Origin: Alphaproteobacteria bacterium
GTDB lineage: Bacteria > Pseudomonadota > Alphaproteobacteria > Ferrovibrionales > Ferrovibrionaceae
NCBI GenBank assembly: GCA_018336035.1
Contig: JAGXRD010000036.1
Location: 1 to 42,193 of the forward strand
Direction: 5' to 3'
DNA length: 42,193 bases
Made by a program: the position numbers and the translations under genes. A model generated the notes under the pieces. That model was not told where the DNA came from. It ran no database searches and saw only the letters and a list, made by a program, of their open reading frames with translations. The stretch's first letter is position 1. Each line of letters opens with the position of its first letter. Shown in pieces: positions 1-9,300 of the stretch.

Positions 1-26
1 AAAACGGCGGGCCTGGGCCCGCCGTT
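1..26 (-). terminator. Intrinsic terminator after bactofilin gene
   Basis: Perfect 10-bp stem: AACGGCGGGC (3-12), loop CTGG (13-16), GCCCGCCGTT (17-26). Read on the minus strand it runs directly into a short U tract from the four A residues at 1-4, which may continue beyond the window edge. It lies about 30 nt after the bactofilin stop codon, so it most likely ends the M23/bactofilin transcript. Confidence 0.85.
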
Positions 27-56
27 CTGCCGTCTGCTAGGACTGCTACTGTAAAA

Positions 57-572
57 TCAGCTGGTCGCGCGGGCCAGACCCGGCAGCGCGCTGATGTCGC
101 TGGCCGCAGCGCTGGCGGCAGGCTTCACGGCCTTGGCCGGCTTCTCGGCCGCGGCGGCGTCTGCCGCATCGCTGTTGGCCACCACGCTCAGCTTGGTGTT
201 GGCCGTGTCGCGCGGATTCTCGGCGAACTTGCACAGGCCTTCGATCTTGGCGCCGGCGGCAATCGACAGCAGTTCGTGCCAGATGTCGCCGCGCACCTTG
301 GCGGTCTTGTCGAGTTCGACCGACTTGGCGCGGATGCGGCCCACCACTTCGCCGCGGATCAGCACATGCTCGGCCACCACTTCGCCCACCACCTTGGCAT
401 TCTCGCCGACGGCGAGACGCACCGCGGTGACGTCGCCGTTCACCAGGCAGTCGATCTGTACTTCGCCATCCGAATGCAGGTCGCCATTGACCGTGAGGCC
501 GGCGCTGAGGATGGACGGCGGCGCCAGTTTAGCGGCGGCCGGCGGATTGGTTTTCTTGCTGTTTGAAAACAT
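57..572 (-). CDS. Bactofilin family cytoskeletal protein
   Basis: A 171-residue bactofilin (polymer-forming cytoskeletal protein). These proteins self-assemble into filaments without nucleotide and scaffold cell-wall enzymes at the inner membrane. The core, about residues 18-115, is a right-handed beta-helix made of short hydrophobic/glycine repeats (for example LTVNGDLHSDGEVQIDC). It is flanked by a short N-terminus and an Ala/Lys-rich C-terminal tail, the usual disordered ends. I chose the ATG at 572 because MFSNSKK is a typical bactofilin start and a GAGG sits about 9 nt upstream; an in-frame start at 617 would add 15 unlikely residues. Its first 44 nt overlap the end of the upstream M23 peptidase gene, which implies coupled translation. 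The pairing matches the LmdC/bactofilin pairs known from alphaproteobacteria. Confidence 0.9.
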   Translation of the reverse strand: MFSNSKKTNPPAAAKLAPPSILSAGLTVNGDLHSDGEVQIDCLVNGDVTAVRLAVGENAKVVGEVVAEHVLIRGEVVGRIRAKSVELDKTAKVRGDIWHELLSIAAGAKIEGLCKFAENPRDTANTKLSVVANSDAADAAAAEKPAKAVKPAASAAASDISALPGLARATS

Positions 573-1932
573 GATAGCCAGCCTCAATGAATTTGCCGGG
601 ATCGATCTGCTCGTCATCGAGCAGGATTTCGTAGTGCAGATGCTGACCGGTGCTGCGACCGGTCGAACCCATGGTGCCGAGCTGGCGACCGAACGGAACC
701 GTCTCGCCGGCCTGCACGCTAATCGAACTCAGGTGAGCATATCGCGTTTTCACGCCCAGGCCATGGTCGATTTCCACGGCACGACCGTAGGGTCCTTTGC
801 GGCCGGCGAAGACAACCACGCCGGGCGCGGTCGACACCACCGGGGCGCGGTTGGGGCCGATGAAATCGATGCCGGCATGGAAGGCCGGCTGCTTGGTGAA
901 GGGATCGGTACGGCGGCCGTAGGTGGAGGAGACCTCCGCCTCGCCCGACATCGGCAGATCGAGCGGCAGACGCTGTGCCAGTGCCAGCAGATCGCCCCAG
1001 CGGCCGAACTTGCCTTCCAGGTTGTTCATGTCGCGGTCGGCCTGCGGATCGGCCGAGGCCACGGCCACGCCGGTCGCGCCGGGTGTGGTGACGTTGAGCG
1101 CACGCAGCGGACCGCCGACGCCGACATCGGCGCGGGCTTCGGCGGCGCGCGACAGCATCGCGGAGATATCGAGGCCGGTGCGGCCCAGCGCCTTTTCCAG
1201 CAGCGCCACGCTCTTGTCGGTGCGGGCGCCGAGATCGTCGATCAGTTCGCGCTGCTGGCCACGCACGGCCAGGATGCGGGTTTCGATGTCGCGCGGCTTC
1301 ACGGCGGGCAGCGGCGGCTTCGCCTTGCTCTCGCGCAGCATGCCTTCCAGATCCTCGATCGAGGACGGATCGTCAGACGATGAGGGCGCAGGTGTGGCGG
1401 CAGCCACCTTGACCTCGCCCCTGGCATCCGCCGCCTTCGGCGGCTCAGCCGTGGGCCGGGCGGGTGTCTTGTTCGGTTCGATGGCCTTGGCCGGGGCGCT
1501 GCCTTGGGCGCTGGCCTGACCGCTAGCCTGGCCGCCAGTTGCGGAACCGGCGGCGGTATCGGCGGGCAGGGCAGGGCTGCGCTGCTTCATCGCCATGTCG
1601 TACAGACGGCGATAGCGCTCCTCGAGGTCGCGCGAGGCGACGACGAAATTCTCCTGGCTCTTTTCGTAATCGGCGGCGAGCCGCTCGTAGGCGTAGCTCA
1701 GCTCGGTGATGCGGCGGTCGCGCGCATCCAGCATGGCATCGCGGTAGAAGACATTGACGGAGGCATACCCGATCCAGCCGGCGAAGGCGACGATACTGGT
1801 CGCCATGGCGATCTGGGCACGGCTGGAGAGAGCAACGTAACGGACGTCGCCGCGGCTACGGAAAATGATTTGCCGTTCCGGGAACAGGCGGTCGCGCAAT
1901 TCCCGCCATTGCCGTTTCGCGCGTCGCGTCAC
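529..1932 (-). CDS. M23 family metallopeptidase, membrane-anchored (LmdC-like)
   Basis: A 467-residue peptidoglycan endopeptidase of the lysostaphin-like M23 family. A cytoplasmic basic N-terminus is followed by one membrane segment at about residues 40-60, then a coiled coil (about 65-115), a long Ala/Pro-rich linker and a C-terminal M23 domain (about 330-455). Zinc ligands are visible as HxxxD (H352, D356) and HxH (H431, H433), with an additional conserved His at 400 (RYAHL). Such proteins cleave cross-links during morphogenesis, and the adjoining bactofilin is the likely partner that positions the enzyme. The start is GTG at 1932. The gene ends inside the bactofilin gene. Intact catalytic residues argue for an active enzyme rather than an EnvC-type activator. 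Confidence 0.9.
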   Translation of the reverse strand: MTRRAKRQWRELRDRLFPERQIIFRSRGDVRYVALSSRAQIAMATSIVAFAGWIGYASVNVFYRDAMLDARDRRITELSYAYERLAADYEKSQENFVVASRDLEERYRRLYDMAMKQRSPALPADTAAGSATGGQASGQASAQGSAPAKAIEPNKTPARPTAEPPKAADARGEVKVAAATPAPSSSDDPSSIEDLEGMLRESKAKPPLPAVKPRDIETRILAVRGQQRELIDDLGARTDKSVALLEKALGRTGLDISAMLSRAAEARADVGVGGPLRALNVTTPGATGVAVASADPQADRDMNNLEGKFGRWGDLLALAQRLPLDLPMSGEAEVSSTYGRRTDPFTKQPAFHAGIDFIGPNRAPVVSTAPGVVVFAGRKGPYGRAVEIDHGLGVKTRYAHLSSISVQAGETVPFGRQLGTMGSTGRSTGQHLHYEILLDDEQIDPGKFIEAGYHVFKQQENQSAGRR

Positions 1933-2141
1933 TCAACCCCCCGATTTTGGTTCGGACTTTTCGGAAAACAGCCTGTGCAGGTTTACCCCTGCCAGCAGGC
2001 CGCCCGATTAGGGCCTATCTGGTTTGGTTAATGCAAGAAAGAATCCGTTACACTTTCCAAAAACCCACGGCCGAACACGGACTTAACCCGTGTCTCGCGA
2101 CTTATCCACAGAGTGTGGATAAAGGCTGCAAGCGCTTGATT
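1933..2141. promoter_or_regulatory. Intergenic region with inverted DnaA boxes
   Basis: A 209-bp gap upstream of the M23/bactofilin unit, more AT-rich than its neighbours and presumably holding that promoter. I could not assign convincing -35/-10 elements. It contains TTATCCACA at 2102-2110 and its exact reverse complement TGTGGATAA at 2114-2122, separated by GAG. Both are perfect matches to the consensus 9-mer bound by DnaA. The dyad is not followed by a T run on either strand, so it does not look like a classical terminator for the bcp-type gene that ends at 2142. Confidence 0.55.
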
Positions 2142-2678
2142 CTAAACCCCCTGAGCGGCCTTCAGGACGGCTTCGGCATGGCCATCCACTTTGACCTTGC
2201 GCCACACGGCGGCAATTTTGCCCACACGGTCGATCAGGAAGGTGGCCCGCTCGATGCCCATATACTTCCGGCCGTAGAGGCTTTTCTCGACCCAGACCCC
2301 GTACGACTCGGTCACCTTGCCCGACTCGTCCGACCCCAAAGCCAGTTTCAGTTTGTGCTTGGTTTTGAACTTGTCGTGGCTGGCGGCGCTGTCGCGCGAC
2401 ACGCCGATCACCACGGCGCCCAGTTTGTCGAATTTCGCCTTGGCGGCGCTGAACTCGATGGCTTCCTTGGTGCAACCGGACGTGTCGTCCTTCGGATAGA
2501 AATACAGCACCACCGGTTTGCCCTTCAGTTCGGCCAGCGAAATCTTGCCGCCGCCATCGGTCGGCAGCGAGAAGGCCGGCGCCTTGTCTCCAACCTGCGG
2601 GCCCGGCGCCGCTTCGACGGCTTTCTTCGGCGCTGCGGCCTTCTTGGCGGCTTTCTTCGGTGCGGCGGCTTTGGTCAT
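2142..2678 (-). CDS. bcp: Bcp-type thioredoxin-dependent peroxiredoxin
   Basis: A 178-residue peroxiredoxin of the BCP/PrxQ class, which reduces hydrogen peroxide and organic hydroperoxides in the cytoplasm. The AhpC/TSA fold begins at about residue 28 (VGDKAPAFSLP). The peroxidatic cysteine is C69 in the DDTSGCTKE motif. The usual BCP resolving cysteine five residues later is replaced by isoleucine (CTKEAIEF), so this is probably a 1-Cys form. The first 26 residues are an Ala/Lys/Pro-rich extension (repeated AAPKKA) not present in typical BCPs. The ATG overlaps the stop of the preceding small gene as ATGA, so translation is coupled. The position downstream of glnE matches a common alphaproteobacterial gene order. 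Confidence 0.9.
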   Translation of the reverse strand: MTKAAAPKKAAKKAAAPKKAVEAAPGPQVGDKAPAFSLPTDGGGKISLAELKGKPVVLYFYPKDDTSGCTKEAIEFSAAKAKFDKLGAVVIGVSRDSAASHDKFKTKHKLKLALGSDESGKVTESYGVWVEKSLYGRKYMGIERATFLIDRVGKIAAVWRKVKVDGHAEAVLKAAQGV

Positions 2679-3085
2679 TCTTGGCTCCCAGGGCTCAGCA
2701 GGATGTTCTGGAATATATATTCCGATGGGCGGCGCCAGAAAGGGTAGAGCAGGCGGATGGTTTCCTGCACCACCTCCCAGCCATCTCCCTTGCGCCGCTC
2801 GGCACAGGCGCGATGTACCACGCTGCCGCGCCGGATTTCGCGCAGGCGGCACTGGTCGGACAGGCCGAAGCTGAAGAATTCGGTCGCCGCCGCCGCATCG
2901 TCGAAATGACACTGCAGGCCTTCGCCGAAGGTGACATCCCAACCAGCTGCGGCATGACGGCGGATATAGATCGGAAAGCCGCCATCCTGCGGCGCCTCCA
3001 TCCGCAGCGTGTCGGTGCTGGCAACATACTGCACATCCGGATACTGCAGCAGCCGCGTCCTGATCTCATCGATCGGGTTCACCAT
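2675..3085 (-). CDS. Conserved hypothetical protein between glnE and bcp
   Basis: A 136-residue soluble protein with no signal peptide or membrane segment, and no family I can name. Visible traits are an N-terminal VNPIDEIRTRLLQYPDVQYV segment, a mixed alpha/beta middle with several Trp/Phe (GWDVTFGEG, FFSFGLSD), and a C-terminal helix rich in aromatic residues (IRLLYPFWRRPSEYIF). It starts 20 nt inside the end of glnE and its stop overlaps the bcp start (ATGA). The three genes are therefore translationally linked and the frame is almost certainly real. Function is unknown; context would allow a role in nitrogen control or redox but does not show one. Confidence 0.75.
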   Translation of the reverse strand: MVNPIDEIRTRLLQYPDVQYVASTDTLRMEAPQDGGFPIYIRRHAAAGWDVTFGEGLQCHFDDAAAATEFFSFGLSDQCRLREIRRGSVVHRACAERRKGDGWEVVQETIRLLYPFWRRPSEYIFQNILLSPGSQE

Positions 3086-6000
3086 CGCCCCCGGATGAGT
3101 CGGCTGGATTCAGGCTGTCGGCGAGCGCCAGATGCGGCGCGGCGGGTTTGTCGACCAGCGCCACGAACAGCGCATGCACTTCGGCCTGCATTTTCGTCAG
3201 CCGTTTGGTCAGCGCCGCCATGTTCTTTTCGCCCAGCAACTCAGGCATGCGCTGTGCCAGCGCCGGCGGCCATTGCTCCGGGTCGCCGGCTTCGTCACGC
3301 CCGGCCAGCCGCGCAGCGGCCAGCAGGGTGGCATAGAGCCGGCCGGCCTCGGCCAGCGTCTTCGCCTGTGCGTCCTGCAGCAGCTTCGCGGCACGCAGCG
3401 CTTCAAGGGCAGCCAGCGGCTGCTGCAGCAGGATCGCCGGTTTGTCGCGGCCATGGCGCAACAGCAGGTACTGTACGATGAATTCCAGGTCGACCAGACC
3501 GCCGCGCACCTGCTTCAGGTCCCAGGGATTCTCGACCTTCTTGTGCTCGGCCATGCGCCGGCGCATCACCGCCACATCGGCGATCAGCTTGTTGGGATCG
3601 CGCGTCATGGTCAGGATGTCGGTGCGCAGCTTTTCGATCTGCCGGATCAGCGCGGTTTCTTCCTTCGACTGATCCAGACCGCAGACCACGCGCGCCCGCG
3701 TCAGCGCCATATGCTCCCAGGTCCAGGCTTCCTTGCGCAGATAATCGGCATAGGCATCCAGCTTGATCGCAATCGGCCCGGCGCCGCCGGAGGGACGCAG
3801 CCGCATGTCGATCTCATACAGCTTGCCTTCGCCGGTCATCGCGGTGATCGCTGCGATCAGCCGCTGGCACAGACGCGCGAAATACAGCCCCGGCGTCAGC
3901 GGTCGCGCCCCATCGGATTGCCCGGCAGTTTCGGGGCAGTCGAACACCAGCACGAGGTCGAGATCGGATTCCAGCGTCAGTTCCTGGCTGCCGAGCCTGC
4001 CTAAGCCGACCAGCGCCACGGCGGATTTCGCGATGCGGCCATGCTGGGCGACGAATTCGGCCACCACATGCCGCAGCAGATCGGCCAGCACCGCATCGGC
4101 CACCGTGCTGAGCGCTACGCCCGACGACTGGCCATCCATGCTGCCGCGCAGCAAGCCGATGCCGACCTGCAGTTTCAGTTCGGTGGTCCAGCGCCGCGCC
4201 CAGTCCAGCACATCCTGGAAGTCGCGCGCCGCCTGCATCTGGCGTTGCAGGCTCGAGGTCAGGTCCGCGCGGTCGAATGAAGCGGGATGTTCGGCATATT
4301 CGATCAGGCTGTCGAACAGCGCGGCATTCTGCGCCAGCGCCTCGGCCAGCTGCGGCGCTGCGGCCAGCACTTCGGCCAGCGTATCCAGCACCTCCGGATT
4401 GGCCTGCAGCAGCGCGAAGAGCTGCACGCCGGCCGGCAGACTGGCGAGGAAATAGTCGAAGCGTTTGAAGGCGACATCGGCGCTGCCGGTGCGCGAAAAC
4501 GCCTCCAGCAGCTGCGGCATGATGGCGGTGAGTTTCTCGCGCGCACGTTCCGAGCGCATGGCGCGGTAGCGGCCGAAATGCCAGCCGCGGATCATTGCCG
4601 CGATCCCGGACGGATCGCTGAAGCCCAGGCCGCGCAGGGTGTCGAGCGTAGCGGGGTCATCATCCGTGCCGGTGAAGACCAGTGCGCCGGCTTCCGAGCC
4701 CAGTGGCGCGGATTCGGCAAACAAATCGTCGTAATGGCCTTTCACGCGCGTCAGCACCGCGCGGATGTTTTCGGCGAAGCTTTTGACATCCGTCTCGCCC
4801 AGGAAGCAGGCGAGCCGCGCCAGGCCGTCCTTGTCGTCGGGCAATGTATGCGTCTGTTCGTCATCGATCATCTGCAGGCGATGTTCGACGGTGCGCAGAT
4901 AGCGATAATGTCCGATCAGTTCGTCACGGATTTCGGGCGTCAGGCGTTCGGTCTCGACCAGGGCGCGCAGCGCGTCGCAGGTGGCCGGCGAACGCAGCCG
5001 CGTGTCGCGGCCGCCAGCGATCAGCTGCTGGGTCTGGGCGAAGAATTCGATCTCGCGGATGCCGCCGCGGCCGACCTTGATATTGTGGCCTTCCACCGCG
5101 ATCTCGCCATGGCCGCGATGGGCATGGATCTGCCGCTTGATCGAATGGATGTCTTCAATCGCGGCGTAATCGAGATTCTTGCGCCAGACATAGGGCGTCA
5201 GGTGTTTCAGGAATTTCGCGCCGGCCTCCAGGTCGCCGGCAATCGGCCGCGCCTTGATCATGGCGGCGCGTTCCCAGTTCTGGCCGAAGCTTTCGTAATA
5301 GGTCTCGGCCTCATGGGTCGACACCGCCACGGGGAAGGAACCCGGATCGGGCCGCAGCCGCAGATCGGTGCGGAAGACATAGCCGTCATGCGTACGGTCA
5401 TGCAGCAGGCGCACCATCTGCTGGGTCAGCTTGATGAAGCATTCCAGCATCGAACGGCGGCCCTGATATTGCGCCACATCCGGATCGAACAGCACGATCA
5501 GGTCGATGTCAGACGAGTAGTTGAGTTCGCGCGCGCCCAGCTTGCCCATGCCAAGCGCAAAGAACCCTGAGCCCTTACACGGGTTCTTTTTATCCGGCAG
5601 CACGAGGTCGCCGGCCTCGGCCGCATCGCGCAGTAATGCTGAGAAGGCGAGATCGACCGCCAGCGCGGCAAAATCGCTTAAATTTCCCGTGATCTTTTCC
5701 AGCGGCCATTGCCGGGTGATATCGGCGGCGGCGATGCTGAGCGCCACCTGGCGCTTGGCGACGCGCAGCGGCAGGGCAAGTTCATCCGCCGCCTTTGCCT
5801 TGCGCGCGGCGGTTTTCAGCGCGGCCAGGGCGGCGGCCAGCGCCTTGTCGGGGCCCGACTCCAGTAGGGCCAGCACGGTGGCCGGCTCATGCAGGCAGAG
5901 ATCGCTCAGGAACGGGCTGTTGCCGAAAATGGCGGCCAGCAGGTCCTTGCCCCAAGAAGCATTCGGGCCCTTGGCGGTCAGCATGGCCAGCCGTTTGGCC

Positions 6001-6221
6001 AGCGCCTTGTCGCTCTGCTCCGCCAGCAGGTCGCGCCAGGCGGCAAAGCCGCGCGCCGCGGCATCCGTATCATAAGGCTGCGGCAGGGAAACCGCCGGGC
6101 CTCCCGTACGTTTGACTGGCGCCCGTTTGGTCGTGGGAGCCGTCTTGCCGGTCACTTTTCGCGGAGCCGGGGCGGCCGCCTTTCTTTTGGCGGATTTTGC
6201 CTTCAATCCATTGGCGGGCAT
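3066..6221 (-). CDS. glnE: Bifunctional glutamine synthetase adenylyltransferase/deadenylase
   Basis: A 1051-residue GlnE, which adenylylates glutamine synthetase to switch it off and removes AMP to switch it on, responding to PII proteins. Two nucleotidyltransferase domains are evident. The N-terminal deadenylylase has GMGKLGARELNYSSDIDL (about 224-241, catalytic D238/D240). The C-terminal transferase has GLGRLGSQELTLESDLDLVL at roughly residue 735-755. A helical GlnD-UR_UTase-like region follows each. The start at 6221 (MPANGLK) gives a Lys/Ala/Pro-rich extension of about 45 residues before the conserved region. Upstream in-frame codons would run back into the divergent gene at 6303, so I rejected them. 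A terminator-like hairpin on the opposite strand lies within the coding sequence (5559-5591). Confidence 0.95.
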   Translation of the reverse strand: MPANGLKAKSAKRKAAAPAPRKVTGKTAPTTKRAPVKRTGGPAVSLPQPYDTDAAARGFAAWRDLLAEQSDKALAKRLAMLTAKGPNASWGKDLLAAIFGNSPFLSDLCLHEPATVLALLESGPDKALAAALAALKTAARKAKAADELALPLRVAKRQVALSIAAADITRQWPLEKITGNLSDFAALAVDLAFSALLRDAAEAGDLVLPDKKNPCKGSGFFALGMGKLGARELNYSSDIDLIVLFDPDVAQYQGRRSMLECFIKLTQQMVRLLHDRTHDGYVFRTDLRLRPDPGSFPVAVSTHEAETYYESFGQNWERAAMIKARPIAGDLEAGAKFLKHLTPYVWRKNLDYAAIEDIHSIKRQIHAHRGHGEIAVEGHNIKVGRGGIREIEFFAQTQQLIAGGRDTRLRSPATCDALRALVETERLTPEIRDELIGHYRYLRTVEHRLQMIDDEQTHTLPDDKDGLARLACFLGETDVKSFAENIRAVLTRVKGHYDDLFAESAPLGSEAGALVFTGTDDDPATLDTLRGLGFSDPSGIAAMIRGWHFGRYRAMRSERAREKLTAIMPQLLEAFSRTGSADVAFKRFDYFLASLPAGVQLFALLQANPEVLDTLAEVLAAAPQLAEALAQNAALFDSLIEYAEHPASFDRADLTSSLQRQMQAARDFQDVLDWARRWTTELKLQVGIGLLRGSMDGQSSGVALSTVADAVLADLLRHVVAEFVAQHGRIAKSAVALVGLGRLGSQELTLESDLDLVLVFDCPETAGQSDGARPLTPGLYFARLCQRLIAAITAMTGEGKLYEIDMRLRPSGGAGPIAIKLDAYADYLRKEAWTWEHMALTRARVVCGLDQSKEETALIRQIEKLRTDILTMTRDPNKLIADVAVMRRRMAEHKKVENPWDLKQVRGGLVDLEFIVQYLLLRHGRDKPAILLQQPLAALEALRAAKLLQDAQAKTLAEAGRLYATLLAAARLAGRDEAGDPEQWPPALAQRMPELLGEKNMAALTKRLTKMQAEVHALFVALVDKPAAPHLALADSLNPADSSGGDGEPDR
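5559..5591 (+). terminator. Terminator-like hairpin antisense to glnE
   Basis: AAAGAACCC (5559-5567) pairs with GGGTTCTTT (5581-5589) around a 13-nt loop, and the plus strand continues with T residues through 5591, giving a run of five T at 5587-5591. This has the form of an intrinsic terminator on the plus strand, antisense to glnE. It falls where glnE encodes KKNP...GSGFF just before the first nucleotidyltransferase motif. It may be chance from codons, or it may stop antisense transcription. Confidence 0.35.
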
Positions 6222-6302
6222 GGCGTTTCTCTCGTAGCGGCGTCGAAGTTCGGTTAAACTCGCTGCAGGGTCAAGCAGTAGGATAAGGCGAGGGCGCACG
6301 AC

Positions 6303-9300
6303 GTGGTATTGCGGTGGAGTCGGTTGGTGGTGCGTACGGTGGTTGCCGTGGTCGCCACCGCTGCAATCCTGGCCGGCGCACTGGCCTGGCGGGTCACGCA
6401 GGGCCCGATCTCGCTCGCCTTCCTGGCCCCCTATGTCAGCGAGGCGCTGGCGCTGCCCCAGCTTGGCTTCCGCGTCACCGTCGGCGATGTGGTGCTGGCC
6501 TGGTCGGAGCCCGACCAGAGCCTGCGGCTCCGCCTGATCGATGCGCAATACAATGTCGATGGCGAGCGCGCCGTGCTGCGCGTTCCGATCATGGACATGG
6601 ACCTGAGCGGCCCGGCGCTGCTGCGCGGCGTGATCGCGCCGCGTTCCATCCGTGCCAGCGGCGTCGAGGCGCGGCTGGTGCGCGACGTGCAGGGCAAATT
6701 CCAGCTCGGGCTGCCCGAATCCTCTGCCGATGCGCCTCCCAGCGACGTCGCGCCGACCCCGATGCATACCGACGACCAGGCCGCGCAGGCGATGTTCGGC
6801 GCGATCTTCGATCTGTTGTCGCGTCCGCCCTCGCTCGACGATTCACTCGGCCAGCTGCAGAGCGTGTCGATCCTGGCCGACCGGCTGGTGATCGAGGACT
6901 GGAAGCTGAACCAGCGCTGGGTGGTGCCCGAGGCGCAGATCGGTTTCCGGCGCGGCGAGGGCCATGTTTACGGCTCGCTGCTCGGCGCGCTCGACTGGCG
7001 CGGCCGGCGCGTCGATCTCAATGTCGAGGCCGACTACACCGTGGCCGACCGCATCGCGCGCGTGACGACGCATTTCGCCAATATCGAGCCGTCGGATTTC
7101 GCCGATGTGGTGCCTGAACTCGAGCCGCTCGATTATATCGCCGCCCCGCTGTCGGGCAGCCTGACGCTGACGATGAACGAGACCGGCGAACAGCTCGGCC
7201 TCAATTTCGACCTCAGTGTCGGCGAGGGCCAGATCAACATGCCCGACATGCTGGCGCAGCCGCTCGATCTGAAAGAGGGGCGCTTCCGCGGCTATGCCGA
7301 TGGCGGCAAGGGCATCCTGTTCCTCGACGAGGTCAGCCTCGGCTTCAAGGACGGTTTCCGCGCCTCCTTCGGCGGCACGATGACGCGGCAGCCTGGCGAG
7401 CGTTACAGCGTCGATGTCCAGGGGCAGTTCTTCGATCTGGATGTCGACAGGCTCGGCCAGTACTGGCCGCCCGGCATGGCGAAGAATGCGCGCGAATGGG
7501 TCACCGGGCGTCTGGCCGGCGGCAAGGTCAATGCCGGGCGCATCGCCGCCAAGCTGTCGCCCGACATGGTGGCCGGCACGACGCGGGTGGGCCGCGATGC
7601 GATCAAACTGAATTTCACCTTCGAGGGCATCGCGGTGGATTACCTGCCGCCGATGAGCAGGATGACCGAGAGCAAGGGCATCGCGTCGCTGGATGCCGAT
7701 GTCTTCACGCTCGATCTCGAAAGTGCCAGGGTCGGCAAGATTGCCAGCGGCCCGGGCAGTGTGAAGATCACCGGCCTGCAGGACCGCGACCAGTTCGCCG
7801 AGATCAGCAATGTCGCGCGCGGCAGCAGCGCCGATGTCCTGGCGCTGATCGACCAGAAGCCGCTTGGTTTCCCGTCCCGGCTCGGCATCAAGCCGGCCAG
7901 CGTGGGCGGCAGCGGCGAGGTGCGGTTCCGCCTGCGTTTCCCGCTGCTGGTTAATCTCAAGACCGACGACATCGTGGTGAATGCCGAGGCCGATCTGACC
8001 GATCTCAGCATGGGCGGCCTGCTCGGCCGTTACGAGCTGACGCAGGGCCAGATGAAGCTGAAGGTCGATACCAAGGGGCTGGAGGCGAATGGCCGGGCGG
8101 CGCTGAACGGCGTGCCGCTGCAGATCGGCTGGCGCGAGGAGTTCAGTGCGCGCGCCGCGGTCACTGCACGTTATTCGCTGAAGGGCCGCATCGACGAGGA
8201 GCAGCGCAAGGCGCTCGGCTATCCGCTGGCGCCCTATATCGATGGCCCGGCCGAAGCGACCATGGAGATCGAGGAACGCCGCGGCGGCGAAACCGCCATC
8301 GGCGGCGAATTCGATCTGAAGGATGCGACGATTGCCGTCGCCGATGCCTATCTGACCAAGCCGGCCGGCATGGCGGCGACCGGGCGTACCCAGATCCGCA
8401 CCCGCACCGGCCAGCCGGTGCAGTTCGATGTGATCGAGATCGCCAGCGCGGCGCTGACGGCCAAGGCGAAAGCGACGCTGAATGCCGATAACAGCTGGAG
8501 CGCGGAGATTGACCAGCTCAAGGTGGGCGAGGGAGCGCAGGCGGGCGATGCGCGCGGACGTATTGCTTTTGCCGCCAATGGCGACTCACAGATTGCGCTG
8601 ACCGGCCGGCGCTATGACCTGCGGCCTTTCGTGCAGGCGATGTTCGACGACGATACGCCGCCCGGCACGGTGAAACCGCGCATGGTGCTGACCCTGCGCT
8701 TCGATGAGGCACAGATCGACGACACCATCGAGTTGCGCAACATGTCGCTGTCTGCCCAGCGCGCGCCGACCCGCATGGAGAAGGTCAGTCTCGCTGGCGG
8801 CTTCCATACGCGCGGCGGCCTGACGCTGGATGTCACGCCGGCGCTGGAGGGCCGCAAGCTGAAACTGCTGTCCGACAATGCCGGCGCCGTGCTGCATTTT
8901 CTCGGCGTCAGCGACATGCAGGGCGGCACGATGGACGTGACCGGCGCCTATGACGACACGCTGCCGACCCAGCCGCTGACCGGCAAGATGATCCTGAACA
9001 ATGTAAAAGCCGTGCGCGCACCCTTCCTGGCGCGACTGTTCGGCGCGGCGTCCTTCGCCGGCCTCGGCGCGCTGCTGTCGGGCGAGGGCATCACGTTTGA
9101 GACTGGCGAGGTGCCGTTCCAGGAGCGCGACGGCATTCTGACCATCCAGCCCTCGCGCCTCAGCGGGCCGCAGCTCGGCATCAGCTTCGAGGGCCATATC
9201 AACCAGCGCAGCGACACGGTGAATATCAGCGGCACGGCCGTGCCGGCTTTCGTGCTCAACACCATGCTGGGCAAGATTCCGCTGATCGGCAACCTGCTGG

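Noticed and set aside
2102-2122. Terminator for the bcp-type gene
   Set aside because: The stem is only 9 bp with a 3-nt loop and there is no U run on the minus strand after it. The DnaA-box match is a better explanation, though a weak terminator role remains possible.
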